A DNA stretch of 64,000 bases from Roseovarius sp. (GCA_029212365.1 JARGOC010000007.1:1-64000), one strand, 5' to 3'. Numbered from the stretch's first letter, positions 35,411 to 44,548 are shown. A program made the numbers and translations. Notes: generated from the sequence alone by a model not told the origin.

Positions 35411-36457
35411 TCAGCTGCGCAACATGCGGTCCGTTAGGTTCAGGCGGGCCGCAATCAGCGGTTTGACCTGATCGCCCAATGTCGGCTCACTTTCGAGCAT
35501 CGCAGCCAGTTCATCCAGCCGGTTGGTAGCAATCAGTTGCAACACATCCAGGCGTAGTGTGCCATCTGCGCGGCGTGGCAATTGTGCGACGGGCTGCATC
35601 AATTCAGGCCGCGGATTGGGGGCCAATGCTCGCAGGTCGTCGGCCAAAAGATCAGTTTCAACAAAGGCATAAAGCCCCACGCCCTTGGCGGCCAGAGCAT
35701 AGGTACATAGCGCCACATCAGTGATCTGGGGATGCGCCATAAGGGCGGTGCGCAGGGCGGGGCCTTCCCGCTCAACCCGGTCTTCTGTGCCTTCTCCGTC
35801 AGACCAGTTCATCAGACGACGCGTGATGAAATTATAGGCGGGTTTTGCCGTGGCCATCCAGACGCGCGCAGGCAGCGCCTTGTGGTTTAGCATCCGGTGT
35901 TCAGACGGGGTCAGCAGATCGGGCGCATAGGCACGTTTTTGTTTCAACAGGTGGCGCAAATCCTCGCGCGCCATGGTGCGAAACAGCCGCCCCCGCCTGC
36001 GATGCACCGAGGCCAGTTGAAAATCAATCACGGCAGCACGGCCACCGGGCGTCATCAGCCAGTTTTGCGGTTTGGCAATGTCGTTGTGGGTGACACCGGC
36101 GCGGCGCATTTCGCGCAACAGGCGCTTGGCGTCCTTGTACCACGCGGCGTCTGAAGGCTTGGCCAGTTGCAAGGGGGTGCCCTTGGTCCAGCTGCGCAAA
36201 AGCCCCACTTTGTCTGCGCGGATCAGCAAGGGGCAACCCTCGATCCCGCGCACAGCGCGCAGCCCACGGATTTCTTTGCGCGCAAGGTACCATGCAATGG
36301 GGCGGGCATAGAGCGGCACGCCATCCAGCTTGCGCAGCACAACCGGCATATCAGGGTGGCCATCCAGCCGGCCCGAGATGGTCTCGGAAAAGATATCACG
36401 CTTGTGCACGGTTTCGGGCACAAAGGTGGCATTGGGGATATCCGGAGCGATTGTCAT
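35411..36457 (-). CDS. Kinase-like protein fused to an AMP-binding C-terminal-like domain
   Basis: The 348-aa protein from the ATG at 36457 (an in-frame TTG lies 36 nt upstream). The first two thirds carry a RIO/WaaP-style small kinase fold: LLREMRRAGVTHNDIAKPQN is the catalytic loop (HND, Asn) and AAVIDFQLASVHRRRGR the metal-binding Asp. The last third (about 245-325) resembles the C-terminal lid of acyl-CoA/AMP ligases: LMAHPQITDVALCTYALAAK, VGLYAFVETD, LPRRADGTLRLDVLQ. In that lid the A10-type Lys is Thr. The pair suggests a regulatory or scaffolding role in surface glycan or lipid work. It lies 76 nt behind GT11. Function unknown. Confidence 0.72.
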   Translation of the reverse strand: MTIAPDIPNATFVPETVHKRDIFSETISGRLDGHPDMPVVLRKLDGVPLYARPIAWYLARKEIRGLRAVRGIEGCPLLIRADKVGLLRSWTKGTPLQLAKPSDAAWYKDAKRLLREMRRAGVTHNDIAKPQNWLMTPGGRAAVIDFQLASVHRRRGRLFRTMAREDLRHLLKQKRAYAPDLLTPSEHRMLNHKALPARVWMATAKPAYNFITRRLMNWSDGEGTEDRVEREGPALRTALMAHPQITDVALCTYALAAKGVGLYAFVETDLLADDLRALAPNPRPELMQPVAQLPRRADGTLRLDVLQLIATNRLDELAAMLESEPTLGDQVKPLIAARLNLTDRMLRS

Positions 36458-36533
36458 GCGTCGGGTCTTAGTGGGTTTTTGAAGATGGGGCAAAGCGTAT
36501 GTGTAACGCCCCCTCCGGCACGGGTCGCAATCG

Positions 36534-37388
36534 CTACAACGTCACCCAATCTGCTGGGATCAAATCAGGGTTTGTGGCCTGACCTTTGGCGAACCATTGC
36601 TTTGGTGCAATAACCTGTTTGTCAGGCGAGGGGTTAAGCCAGGCCGCCCACCACGAAAACGTCGAATTGGCGATCACATGATGCGCGCATAAGGATTGCA
36701 GATGCAGATCAAAATGGCCGGTGGTTTCATCGTTGATATCAACCACAACCGTGTCATGCCCCAGGGCAAGGTTATCACGCGCCCAGGTGGGATCATTGGA
36801 AAACACAAAACAGGTCAGCGGGCCAAAGCGGTCTGACAGATGCGCCGCAGCGGCGCGGTAATAGTCAGGCGTGCAAGCGGCATACGCCCCGGCCGCCAGG
36901 TAATCACCACGCCGGACATGAAATGATACCGGCGTTTTGGCGGCACCTATTTGCGCAGCGATTGCAGCATTTTCATCGCTCAAAACTGCTGTGAAGGCCA
37001 AGTCAGCACGAAGTTGATCAACATCGCCAAAATACCGCTCGGACTGCCAGTAACCATGCAGGTAACTGTTGAGGGGCAATGCGCGCAGCTGCGGATCAAA
37101 CCCAAGTGATTTTTCCCGGTACAGCCGCGGGCTCTGCCCAAAGAGACGCCAGATGCCATACCTCAACAGTCCATCGGGTTTGGCAGGGGGCAATGCCGCG
37201 TCACGGGTAAAGCGCGCCTTGGCAAAATGCTCAAAACAATCGCCCCGGTCCTGACTGCCCGCCACATAGCGGCTGTCCAGCACCAGATCACAGCCCAGTC
37301 GATCGGCCAAAGCCCGCCCGGCGGCATATTGAAACAGCTGATTGCCCGCCCCGCCAAACAGGCGCGAAATGATGTGACCTTCATCCAT
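36534..37388 (-). CDS. Alpha-1,2-fucosyltransferase-like protein (GT11)
   Basis: The 284-aa enzyme shows the GT11 features RLFGGAGNQLFQYAAGRALA near the N-terminus, VSFHVRRGDYLAAGAYAA (HxRRGDY GDP-fucose site, about 154-171) and HHVIANSTFSWWAAWLNPSP near the C-terminus. It would add fucose (or a related deoxysugar) from a GDP donor to a surface glycan. The ATG at 37388 overlaps the GT25 gene end by 8 nt, which argues for translational coupling. Confidence 0.9.
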   Translation of the reverse strand: MDEGHIISRLFGGAGNQLFQYAAGRALADRLGCDLVLDSRYVAGSQDRGDCFEHFAKARFTRDAALPPAKPDGLLRYGIWRLFGQSPRLYREKSLGFDPQLRALPLNSYLHGYWQSERYFGDVDQLRADLAFTAVLSDENAAIAAQIGAAKTPVSFHVRRGDYLAAGAYAACTPDYYRAAAAHLSDRFGPLTCFVFSNDPTWARDNLALGHDTVVVDINDETTGHFDLHLQSLCAHHVIANSTFSWWAAWLNPSPDKQVIAPKQWFAKGQATNPDLIPADWVTL

Positions 37389-38142
37389 GATCAAACCCGC
37401 CTTTCAGGGGGGCATCACTGCTGTGTGATAACCGGGATACTGCCCGGCGAAAACGGGTGCGTGAAACCTCGCGGGTGATTTTCTCAAGTATCGGTTTTTT
37501 GCCGGACTGGATGGTTGAACCGTCCAAATCATCTGCAATATCCGACACACCAGACGGGTATATCCGTGCCGGGCGCAGCAACGTGTGCCAATGGCTTTGT
37601 ACGAAGGTATCAACGGGGCGGTCGATGATCTCGCTTAGGCGCAACAGATGCGCGGCGGCGCCTTTGCTGACCACCTGTGCGGTGGTGCGCAAACCACCCA
37701 GTTGTGGCACCGTCAACTGACACGGGCCGTTGGTATCAACCAACACGGCGGGGCCGTCGGTGATGCGGGTTTGCAGCTGGATGTATCCCAATGCCGCGAT
37801 ATTGCTCAGCGCCAGATCCATCGCCGCAGCAAAGACGTCTGCATCAAGGGCGGCGTCATCCTCGATGATCAGGGCTGCATCTTCATCCCGGCGCTGCATC
37901 TCGGCCCAGATCTGGCGGTGGCTGAGGAAACAGCCTATCTCGCCGGTTTTCAGGGGAAACGGATATTCCGGTTCCATCAGCTGCGCACCAACCACATCAG
38001 ACAGATCGGTTGATGACATGTTCGAGCCGTCCACGGCAGGCCACAGACCTCCGGCCACACCGCATTCTTTTAGCAATTGCTGCGCATTCTCACGCCGACC
38101 CGCAGCACGGGTCAGATGCAAGATAAAGGCGCGCAGCTGCAT
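37381..38142 (-). CDS. Glycosyltransferase family 25 (LOS/LPS-type)
   Basis: The 253-aa protein has FILHLTRAAGRRENAQQLLK at the N-terminus, KTGEIGCFLSHRQIWAEM (about 65-82) and ALIIEDDAALD (about 89-99), the standard GT25 signature used in lipooligosaccharide outer-core assembly. It starts 3 nt after the aldehyde dehydrogenase stop and overlaps GT11. A cytoplasmic enzyme acting on LPS or capsule glycan is likely; the donor is unknown. Confidence 0.9.
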   Translation of the reverse strand: MQLRAFILHLTRAAGRRENAQQLLKECGVAGGLWPAVDGSNMSSTDLSDVVGAQLMEPEYPFPLKTGEIGCFLSHRQIWAEMQRRDEDAALIIEDDAALDADVFAAAMDLALSNIAALGYIQLQTRITDGPAVLVDTNGPCQLTVPQLGGLRTTAQVVSKGAAAHLLRLSEIIDRPVDTFVQSHWHTLLRPARIYPSGVSDIADDLDGSTIQSGKKPILEKITREVSRTRFRRAVSRLSHSSDAPLKGGFDHG

Positions 38143-38145
38143 GGG

Positions 38146-39591
38146 TTATTCCGCGTCGGGTTTGTAACCGGAGATCGACTTCACTTCGATGAAGTCCTCA
38201 ATCCCCCAATGGCCGCCTTCGCGCCCGTTTCCCGATTGCTTCATGCCGCCAAACGGCGCGCCCATACCACGGCTTTGACCGTTGATTTCAACCATACCAG
38301 CGCGCAAAGCGGCCCCCACGCGGTTGGCGCGCGCCTGATCTTGGGTTTGCAAATAGTCGGTCAGGCCATACACCGTGTCATTGGCCATGGCGATGCCGTC
38401 TTCTTCTGTGTCAAAGGGAATGATCGACAACACAGGGCCAAATATCTCTTCGCGGGCGATAACCATGTCATTGGTCACATCCGCAAACACAGTCGGCTTG
38501 ACGTAATAGCCACGATTGAACCCCTCAGGCCGCCCGGTGCCACCGGCCACCAGACGGGCACCTTCGTCGATACCTTGCTGGATCAGCCCCTGAATTTTGT
38601 CGAACTGCATCTTGTTCACGACCGGGCCGATGTGGCGGCCCTCTTCAGATGGTGCGCCCACTTGCACGGAGTTTGCGGTGGCGGCGGCTTCCTCGACGGC
38701 CTGATCATAGCGTTCCCGCTGCACAAACATCCGGGTTGGCGCGTTGCACGACTGACCCGAGTTGTTCATGCAGTGCAAAACACCACGTTTCACGGCCTTT
38801 TCATCAGCATCAGCAAAGATCAGATTGGCGCCTTTGCCACCCAGCTCAAGGCTGACGCGTTTGAGAGTGTCAGCTGCCGCTTTGGAAATCAGTTTGCCCG
38901 CACGCGACGAGCCGGTGAAGCTGATCATATCCACGTCTTCATGCGTGGTCAGCTGGCTGCCAACCCCCACACCATCGCCGTTCACAAGGTTAAACACACC
39001 GGCAGGAAAACCAGCCTCATCCATCATCTCGGCAAAGACCATGGCAGACAGGGGCGATTCCTCGGACGGTTTCAGCACCATGGTGCAGCCCGCAACCAGA
39101 GCCGCGACAACCTTCAGGGTGACTTGGTTCATCGGCCAGTTCCACGGGGTAATCAGGCCAGCCACGCCAATCGGTTCTTTGCGGATATAGGCACCATCGG
39201 TACCATCCCCTAACGGCTGTTCAAATTCATAGGTTTTGGCAACCTCCAGAAACGCCGCGATATGGCCTGTGCCACTGGGGGCCTGTTGTTGGCGCGACAT
39301 TGAAATAGGCGCGCCCATTTCAAGACTGATCGCCTGTGCCATATCTTCTGCGCGGGCGTTGTAGACCTTTTGCAGCTTGGCAACCATTGCAATGCGCTGG
39401 GCAGGTGGCGTGGCCATCCATGCCGGAAACGCGGCCTTGGCCGCCGCCACAGCAGCATCAGTATCCGCCTGACCACCTAGGGAAATCACAGCGCAGGGCT
39501 CTTCATTGGCAGGGTTGATCACATCGTGATCATTTGCCTGGGCCGGATTGACCCACTGTCCATTGATGTAAAACTGGCGTTTCTCGATCAT
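38146..39591 (-). CDS. NAD(P)-dependent aldehyde dehydrogenase
   Basis: The 481-aa ALDH superfamily enzyme oxidises an aldehyde to the acid. Catalytic residues are Asn151 (PWNWP), Glu249 (LELGGKGAN) and Cys282 (GQSCNAPTR). The NAD site is ISFTGSSRAGKL. C-terminal PFGGMKQSGNGREGGHWG completes the family pattern. The substrate is not predictable. It is divergent from the peroxiredoxin across about 173 bp and heads the run with GT25 and GT11. Confidence 0.93.
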   Translation of the reverse strand: MIEKRQFYINGQWVNPAQANDHDVINPANEEPCAVISLGGQADTDAAVAAAKAAFPAWMATPPAQRIAMVAKLQKVYNARAEDMAQAISLEMGAPISMSRQQQAPSGTGHIAAFLEVAKTYEFEQPLGDGTDGAYIRKEPIGVAGLITPWNWPMNQVTLKVVAALVAGCTMVLKPSEESPLSAMVFAEMMDEAGFPAGVFNLVNGDGVGVGSQLTTHEDVDMISFTGSSRAGKLISKAAADTLKRVSLELGGKGANLIFADADEKAVKRGVLHCMNNSGQSCNAPTRMFVQRERYDQAVEEAAATANSVQVGAPSEEGRHIGPVVNKMQFDKIQGLIQQGIDEGARLVAGGTGRPEGFNRGYYVKPTVFADVTNDMVIAREEIFGPVLSIIPFDTEEDGIAMANDTVYGLTDYLQTQDQARANRVGAALRAGMVEINGQSRGMGAPFGGMKQSGNGREGGHWGIEDFIEVKSISGYKPDAE

Positions 39592-39764
39592 TTTGATGCT
39601 CCTTTGATCGTGAAATGAGGTCCAGACGAGGCGGCGCCCCGGCGGAGTCGCGGCACATTGTCACCGCAAAGGTCAAGCTGCAAGACAAAGGCGTGCAATT
39701 TGTCCCCGTTGGGCTTACCTTACATGCGCAACTACTCTCAACACCCCAAATGTAGGACCCGAAA

Positions 39765-40412
39765 ATGCGCATTAATGATACCATCCCAAACCTTTCTGTT
39801 ACAACCGATCAAGGCAGCTTTGACTTGCATGACTGGATTGGCGACAGCTGGGCAATCCTGTTTTCACATCCCAAAGATTTCACACCTGTTTGCACCACTG
39901 AATTTGGCGCCGTTGCACGCCTGTCAGATGAGTGGGAAAAACGCGGCACAAAGGTAATCGGCGTCAGCGTTGATGGTGTTGAAGAGCACAAGAAATGGAA
40001 AAGTGATATCGAAGCCGTGGGTGGCGCACCTGCTGGTTTCCCGATCATCGCGGATGAAGGCCTGGCGGTTTCCAAAGCCTTCGACATGCTGCCCACCGAA
40101 GCCTATTTGCCCGATGGGCGCACCCCTGCCGATAGCGCAACTGTGCGCAGCGTGTTTATCATTGCACCTGACAAACAGGTCAAACTGATGATGACCTACC
40201 CGATGACAGTGGGGCGCAACTTTAGCGAAGTGGTGCGCGCCTTGGACGCTCTCCAGACCAGCATGGCCAATGGCATTGCCACCCCGGCCGACTGGGCACT
40301 GGGCGAAGACGTGATCATCCCGCCCACCGTCAGCAACGAAGACGCGGCGGCCAAATTCGGCGAATTCGAAACCATCCTGCCGTATCTGCGTAAAACCAAA
40401 ATGCCAGGCTGA
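39765..40412 (+). CDS. 1-Cys peroxiredoxin (Prx6 family)
   Basis: The 215-aa thiol peroxidase has peroxidatic Cys43 in FTPVCTTEFG with the Prx6 neighbourhood (SHPKDFTPVCTTE) and the extended C-terminal domain (PADWALGEDVIIPPTVSNED) that mediates dimers. No resolving Cys is present, so an external reductant is needed. It detoxifies hydrogen peroxide and organic peroxides in the cytoplasm. A strong intrinsic terminator follows. Confidence 0.95.
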   Translation: MRINDTIPNLSVTTDQGSFDLHDWIGDSWAILFSHPKDFTPVCTTEFGAVARLSDEWEKRGTKVIGVSVDGVEEHKKWKSDIEAVGGAPAGFPIIADEGLAVSKAFDMLPTEAYLPDGRTPADSATVRSVFIIAPDKQVKLMMTYPMTVGRNFSEVVRALDALQTSMANGIATPADWALGEDVIIPPTVSNEDAAAKFGEFETILPYLRKTKMPG

Positions 40413-40430
40413 TCCTCGTGCCATAACGCG

Positions 40431-40465
40431 AAAAGCCCCGTCAGACCGGCGGGGCTTTTTCTTTT
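40431..40465 (+). terminator. Rho-independent terminator of the peroxiredoxin gene
   Basis: AAAGCCCCG (40432-40440) pairs with CGGGGCTTT (40450-40458) over a 9-nt loop and is followed by TTTTTCTTTT. The A-tract on the left may also let it act on the other strand. Confidence 0.92.
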
Positions 40466-40547
40466 GGGTATGCCCGTTATGAGCCCAAATTGACGTGATC
40501 GGAAGATTGTCATAGCCATACACGATGTATGAAATTGCTAAATCATT

Positions 40548-41024
40548 ATGCCGATAACAACTAGGCCATTGGTATTGGAAGACGGCGAAGCCGCCGCAGG
40601 CGTTTTCTTTGACGCTGTGCATAATGGGACTGCTGACGTCTATTCGATTGAGCAAAGAAAGGCGTGGGGTGGAGCTACTCCTAACCCAACTGGCTGGCAA
40701 AATATATTTGAAAACACTGCGGGTTTTGTTGCCGATATTGACGGTTCAATGGTCGGATTTATGACCTTAGATGCAGACGGTTACATCGACCTTGCGTTTG
40801 TCAGAGCTGACCTATCGGGGCGCGGCATAGGCCAGTCGCTCCATAAATTGATCGAAGCCCGCGCAGTCGCGGATGGAATTAAGATACTGACCACTGAGGC
40901 CAGCAAAAAAGCCAAACCCTTCTTCATGCGTATGGGGTGGCACGTTGATCAGGAACAAGTCGTGATCAAAAAAGGTATTTCCTTGACGAATTTCAAAATG
41001 TCCAAGTCGTTAGCAACGAATTGA
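40548..41024 (+). CDS. GNAT family N-acetyltransferase
   Basis: The 158-aa GNAT protein has the acetyl-CoA motif FVRADLSGRGIGQSLHKLIE (about 85-104, R/Q-x-x-G-x-G) and AFFMRMG-like KPFFMRMGWHVDQEQ near the C-terminus. Family members acetylate small amines, antibiotics or protein termini; the substrate is unknown. The sequence is visibly poorer in G+C than its neighbours (runs such as AAATATATTTGAAAACACTG). It is an isolated gene between a terminator and a convergent pseudouridine synthase, consistent with acquisition by transfer, though this is inference. Confidence 0.85.
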   Translation: MPITTRPLVLEDGEAAAGVFFDAVHNGTADVYSIEQRKAWGGATPNPTGWQNIFENTAGFVADIDGSMVGFMTLDADGYIDLAFVRADLSGRGIGQSLHKLIEARAVADGIKILTTEASKKAKPFFMRMGWHVDQEQVVIKKGISLTNFKMSKSLATN

Positions 41025-41090
41025 TAGGTCGCTATGTCCGCACAGCCGACATTAATCATGCGCCTCAACTTCGGCTTGATTCACCCTGCC

Positions 41091-41735
41091 TTAGAACGGT
41101 GCCTTTGAGCGGAAATTCATGCCACGCCCGCTTTCGGGATGGCTGAGGCGCAATTCTTCGGAATGCAGCATCATGCGCGGATGATCCAGCGCGGCACCTG
41201 TTGCATACAAAGGATCGCCCAAAATGGGGTGCCCAAGGCTGAGCATATGCACCCGCAGTTGATGGCTACGCCCTGTATGGGGCTTTAGTCGCACCCGCGT
41301 TTCACCCTCTGCGTGACGCAGAACACGCCAGTCGGTCTGGGCGTGTTTGCCGGTCTCATGGCAGACCATCTGACGGGGGCGATTTTCCCAATCGACGATC
41401 AGTGGGGCGTCTATTGTACCGGCCTTTGGCTGCAGCTCGCCCGCGACACGGGCGACATAGGTTTTCTTTACCCGGCGGGTTTCAAACTGCATCGACAGAT
41501 CACGCTGGGCATGGGGCGTCATGGCAAACACCATCACACCCGAGGTGTCACGGTCTAACCGATGCACCAACAGCGCGGTCGGAAAGGCCTCCTGCACACG
41601 GGTCAGCAGGCAATCGGCCAGATGTTCCCCCCTGCCCGGCACCGAAAGCAAGCCTTCGGGTTTGACCACCACGGCAATTTCGTAATCTTCGTGCAAAACC
41701 TCAATCGGGTCCTGGGGAGGGTGATATGCGCTCAT
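41091..41735 (-). CDS. RluA-family RNA pseudouridine synthase
   Basis: The 214-aa enzyme from the ATG at 41735 (MSAYHPPQDPIEVLHEDYE) isomerises uridine in rRNA or tRNA. The catalytic motif is LVHRLDRDTSGVMVFA with its Asp. VKKTYVARVAGEL and KPHTGRSHQLRVHMLSLGHP are further RluA signatures. No N-terminal S4 domain is present, as in RluA/TruC-like short forms. The frame is open 81 nt upstream, but that part covers an inverted repeat and looks non-coding. Target base unknown. Confidence 0.88.
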   Translation of the reverse strand: MSAYHPPQDPIEVLHEDYEIAVVVKPEGLLSVPGRGEHLADCLLTRVQEAFPTALLVHRLDRDTSGVMVFAMTPHAQRDLSMQFETRRVKKTYVARVAGELQPKAGTIDAPLIVDWENRPRQMVCHETGKHAQTDWRVLRHAEGETRVRLKPHTGRSHQLRVHMLSLGHPILGDPLYATGAALDHPRMMLHSEELRLSHPESGRGMNFRSKAPF

Positions 41736-41770
41736 GGGTGTTGCAGGTATACCAAGGGCTGCGCTTATAC

Positions 41771-41807
41771 CACACTGTGTTTCGCAAATTATGCAGCACA
41801 CAGTGTG
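41771..41807. repeat. 10-bp perfect inverted repeat upstream of the pseudouridine synthase
   Basis: CACACTGTGT (41771-41780) and ACACAGTGTG (41798-41807) are exact reverse complements across 17 nt. They lie in the gap between two minus-strand genes. With no U-tract this could be an operator or an mRNA hairpin in the leader. Confidence 0.4.
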
Positions 41808-41850
41808 TGTTTCCATCGAAAAAGCCCGCCGATTCAGGCTAGGCTGTGCC

Positions 41851-44298
41851 TCAGACCTTCACCCGCTCTGACTTTGGATCATACATCGGCCTCAGGCTGG
41901 CCTCGGCCTTTACCTTTACGCCACAGACGTCGATTTCATAGGTAGATCCCAGAACATCGGCGGCACTTTGGCCCTCGCATGGCACATAGCCCATCCCGAT
42001 GGCCGCGCCCAGCGTATGGCCATAATTGCCCGAGCTGAGATACCCCACATAGGCGCCATCCCGAAGAATTGGCTCGTTGTGATACAAAAGCGGCTCAGGG
42101 CTGGTCAGCCTGAATTGCACCATGCGCTGTTTTGGCCCGGTGTCCTTGCGCGCAGCCACGGCGGATTTGCCAATGAAATCACCCTTGTTCAGATCAACCG
42201 CAAAGCTGAGACCGGCATCCACAACATTGTCCTCGCAGGTGATGTCATGGCCAAAATGGCGAAAGGCTTTTTCGATCCGGCAACTGTCCATCATATGCAT
42301 GCCACACAGTTTCAGGCCAATGTCCTGACCGGCATCCCAAAGGGTTTCAAACACATGGCCTGACATTTCGGCGGGGATATACAACTCCCAGCCCAATTCG
42401 CCCACATAAGACACGCGGTGCGCGCGCGCCAGCCCCATGCCAATCTCGATCTCCTGGGCGGTGCCAAAAGGGTTTGTATCGTTGGAAAAGTCATTGGGCG
42501 ACACTTTCGCCAGCACCTCACGCGCGTTTGGCCCCATCACGGCCAGCACGCTTTCGCCCATGGTCACATCTGTCACCACGGCGTTGAAACTGCCCCGGTG
42601 GCGGCGCAACCATGTTTCATCTGCCAGTCGCGTGGCCGCAGGGGTGACCACCAGAAAGGCGGTCTCGGACAGGCGGGTGACGGTTACATCCGCCTCAATC
42701 CCGCCAGTGCAATTCAGGAACTGCGTATAGACGATCTTGCCTGCAGGCACTGACATGTTGGCCCCACAAACATGGTTCAAAAACGCTTCGGCGCCGGGGC
42801 CTTCGACCCGCAGTTTGCCAAAGCTGGTCATGTCATACATGCCGACATTCTCGCGCACGGCTTTATGTTCTGCGGCCGAGTTTTCAAACCAGTTCTGGCG
42901 TTGCCAGCTATATTGATAGGCACGCTCCTGACCCGCATTGGCATACCAATTGGCACGCTCCCAGCCGGCAATTTCACCCATGACAGCGCCCTGTTCCAAC
43001 AGGTGGTGATGAAACGGTGTGCGCCGCACCCCGCGCGCAGTGGCCTTTTGGCGATAGGGAAAGTGATCTGCGTACAGCAGGCCCAGCGTTTCTTTGGAGC
43101 GTTCAAACAGGTAGTGTTTGTTGCCCTGAAACGGGTGCATACGGGCGATATCCACATCACCCAGATCAAACGGTTTTTCGCCAGCGTCCATCCATTGGCT
43201 CAGCGCGTGGCCTGCACCACCGGCGGATTGGATGCCGATGGAGTTAAAGCCAGCCGCGACCCAGACGTTATCCATCTCAGGCGCCAGACCAAGGTGATAC
43301 GCATCATCGGGGGTGAAGCTTTCGGGGCCATTAAAGAAGGTATGAATGCCCGCCTCAGCCAACATCGGCACCCGGTTGCAGGCGTTTTCCAGGATCGGCT
43401 CAAAGTGGTCAAAATCCTCGGGGAGCTGATCAAACTCAAAACTGTCGGGAATGCCGTCCATACCCCAGGGTTTGGAGTTGGGCTCAAACGCGCCCAGCAA
43501 CATTTTGCCGGCGTCTTCCTTGTAATAGGCGCATTCATCCGGAACCCGCAGAACCGGCATTTGTTTAAGTCCTTCAATGGCTTCGGTGACAATGTAGAAA
43601 TGCTCGCAGGCATGCAGCGGTACGTTTACGCCCGCCATGCGGCCCACGTCATGGCCCCACATTCCGGCGCAGTTGACGATCATTTCGGCCTCGATGTGAC
43701 CTTTATCGCCATCCTCCGCGGCCCAATCAACGCCCGTGACACGCCGCCCCCTGCGCGCGATGCCCGTGACTTTGGTGCGTTCCTTGACCAACGCACCGTT
43801 CTGGCGCGCACCTTTGGCCAGCGCCAAGGCAATGTTGGCCGGGTCAGCCTGGCCGTCGGTGGGCAGCCAGACACCACCCGTAACACCATCAAGATTGATG
43901 TGCTCGTAGCGGTCTTTGACCTCGCTGGGCGACAGTTCCTCGACGGGCACACCAAAGGCGCGGGCCATGGCGGCACCTCGGTTCAGCTCTTCCAGGCGCT
44001 CAGTGCTTAGTGCTGCCGAAACCGAGCCGACCTGACGCATCCCGGTGGACACGCCGGTTTCTGCCTCTAGCCTCATGTACAGTTCGGCAGAATAACGGGC
44101 GAGTTTGGTCATGTTGGAACTGGCGCGCAATTGGCCGATCAGACCAGCAGCATGCCAGGTGGTGCCCGAGGTCAGCTGTTTGCGTTCCAGCAGGATCACG
44201 TCCTTCCAGCCCAGTTTGGCCAGGTGATATGCCACCGAGCAGCCGATGACGCCGCCACCAATAATAACCACGCGTGCTTTGTTCGGAAGTTCCGTCAT
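41851..44298 (-). CDS. Dimethylglycine/sarcosine dehydrogenase-like FAD-GcvT protein (1)
   Basis: The 815-aa protein has an N-terminal FAD oxidoreductase (ARVVIIGGGVIGCSVAYHLA, about 8-27; GTTWHAAGLIGQLRASSNMT around the flavin-attachment region) and a C-terminal GcvT/aminomethyltransferase part (about 440-815, with VSYVGELGWELYIPAEMSGH). Such enzymes demethylate N-methylated amines and pass the one-carbon unit to tetrahydrofolate. The ATG at 44298 follows AGG at good spacing; an in-frame ATG at 44310 is also possible. It is 1 nt behind a small ORF and in the same run as paralogue 2. Substrate, such as dimethylglycine, is inference. Confidence 0.88.
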   Translation of the reverse strand: MTELPNKARVVIIGGGVIGCSVAYHLAKLGWKDVILLERKQLTSGTTWHAAGLIGQLRASSNMTKLARYSAELYMRLEAETGVSTGMRQVGSVSAALSTERLEELNRGAAMARAFGVPVEELSPSEVKDRYEHINLDGVTGGVWLPTDGQADPANIALALAKGARQNGALVKERTKVTGIARRGRRVTGVDWAAEDGDKGHIEAEMIVNCAGMWGHDVGRMAGVNVPLHACEHFYIVTEAIEGLKQMPVLRVPDECAYYKEDAGKMLLGAFEPNSKPWGMDGIPDSFEFDQLPEDFDHFEPILENACNRVPMLAEAGIHTFFNGPESFTPDDAYHLGLAPEMDNVWVAAGFNSIGIQSAGGAGHALSQWMDAGEKPFDLGDVDIARMHPFQGNKHYLFERSKETLGLLYADHFPYRQKATARGVRRTPFHHHLLEQGAVMGEIAGWERANWYANAGQERAYQYSWQRQNWFENSAAEHKAVRENVGMYDMTSFGKLRVEGPGAEAFLNHVCGANMSVPAGKIVYTQFLNCTGGIEADVTVTRLSETAFLVVTPAATRLADETWLRRHRGSFNAVVTDVTMGESVLAVMGPNAREVLAKVSPNDFSNDTNPFGTAQEIEIGMGLARAHRVSYVGELGWELYIPAEMSGHVFETLWDAGQDIGLKLCGMHMMDSCRIEKAFRHFGHDITCEDNVVDAGLSFAVDLNKGDFIGKSAVAARKDTGPKQRMVQFRLTSPEPLLYHNEPILRDGAYVGYLSSGNYGHTLGAAIGMGYVPCEGQSAADVLGSTYEIDVCGVKVKAEASLRPMYDPKSERVKV

Positions 44299-44299
44299 A

Positions 44300-44548
44300 T
44301 CAGGCCTCATTGAGGGGGTGAAAGGGGTCGAATTTCTGGTGCAATCCGATCAAGGCGAGGGGTGCTGCCACTGCCTCGGGGCGTGAACAGTTGATCGACA
44401 CAGCATCGGGTTGGTGATGGGCAATCAGCGGTTCGATATCCGTCATTGGGTTGTCTCCCCATGGTGGCAACATGCAGTTTGCCTGGGCCTCATTTTGATT
44501 GAGCACCACCAGAATGCCCGATGAGATCAGGTGGGTTTCAATGCTCAT
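44300..44548 (-). CDS. Small coupled ORF, possible remnant of a homocysteine S-methyltransferase
   Basis: The 82-aa protein (MSIETHLISSGILVVLNQNE) starts in a 4-nt ATGA overlap with the upstream demethylase stop (44545-44548) and ends 1 nt before the next ATG, so it is wedged in the operon. The stretch MTDIEPLIAHHQPDAVSINC and following SRPEAVAAPLALIG resembles the central part of homocysteine/betaine S-methyltransferases, but the catalytic Cys-pair region and most of the enzyme are missing. It may be a decayed gene kept for translational coupling. Family assignment is weak. Confidence 0.5.
   Translation of the reverse strand: MSIETHLISSGILVVLNQNEAQANCMLPPWGDNPMTDIEPLIAHHQPDAVSINCSRPEAVAAPLALIGLHQKFDPFHPLNEA

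Noticed and set aside
42772..44010. Open plus-strand frame of about 412 codons antisense to a demethylase gene
   Set aside because: The minus-strand FAD/GcvT protein is clearly the real gene; composition of the antisense peptide is atypical.
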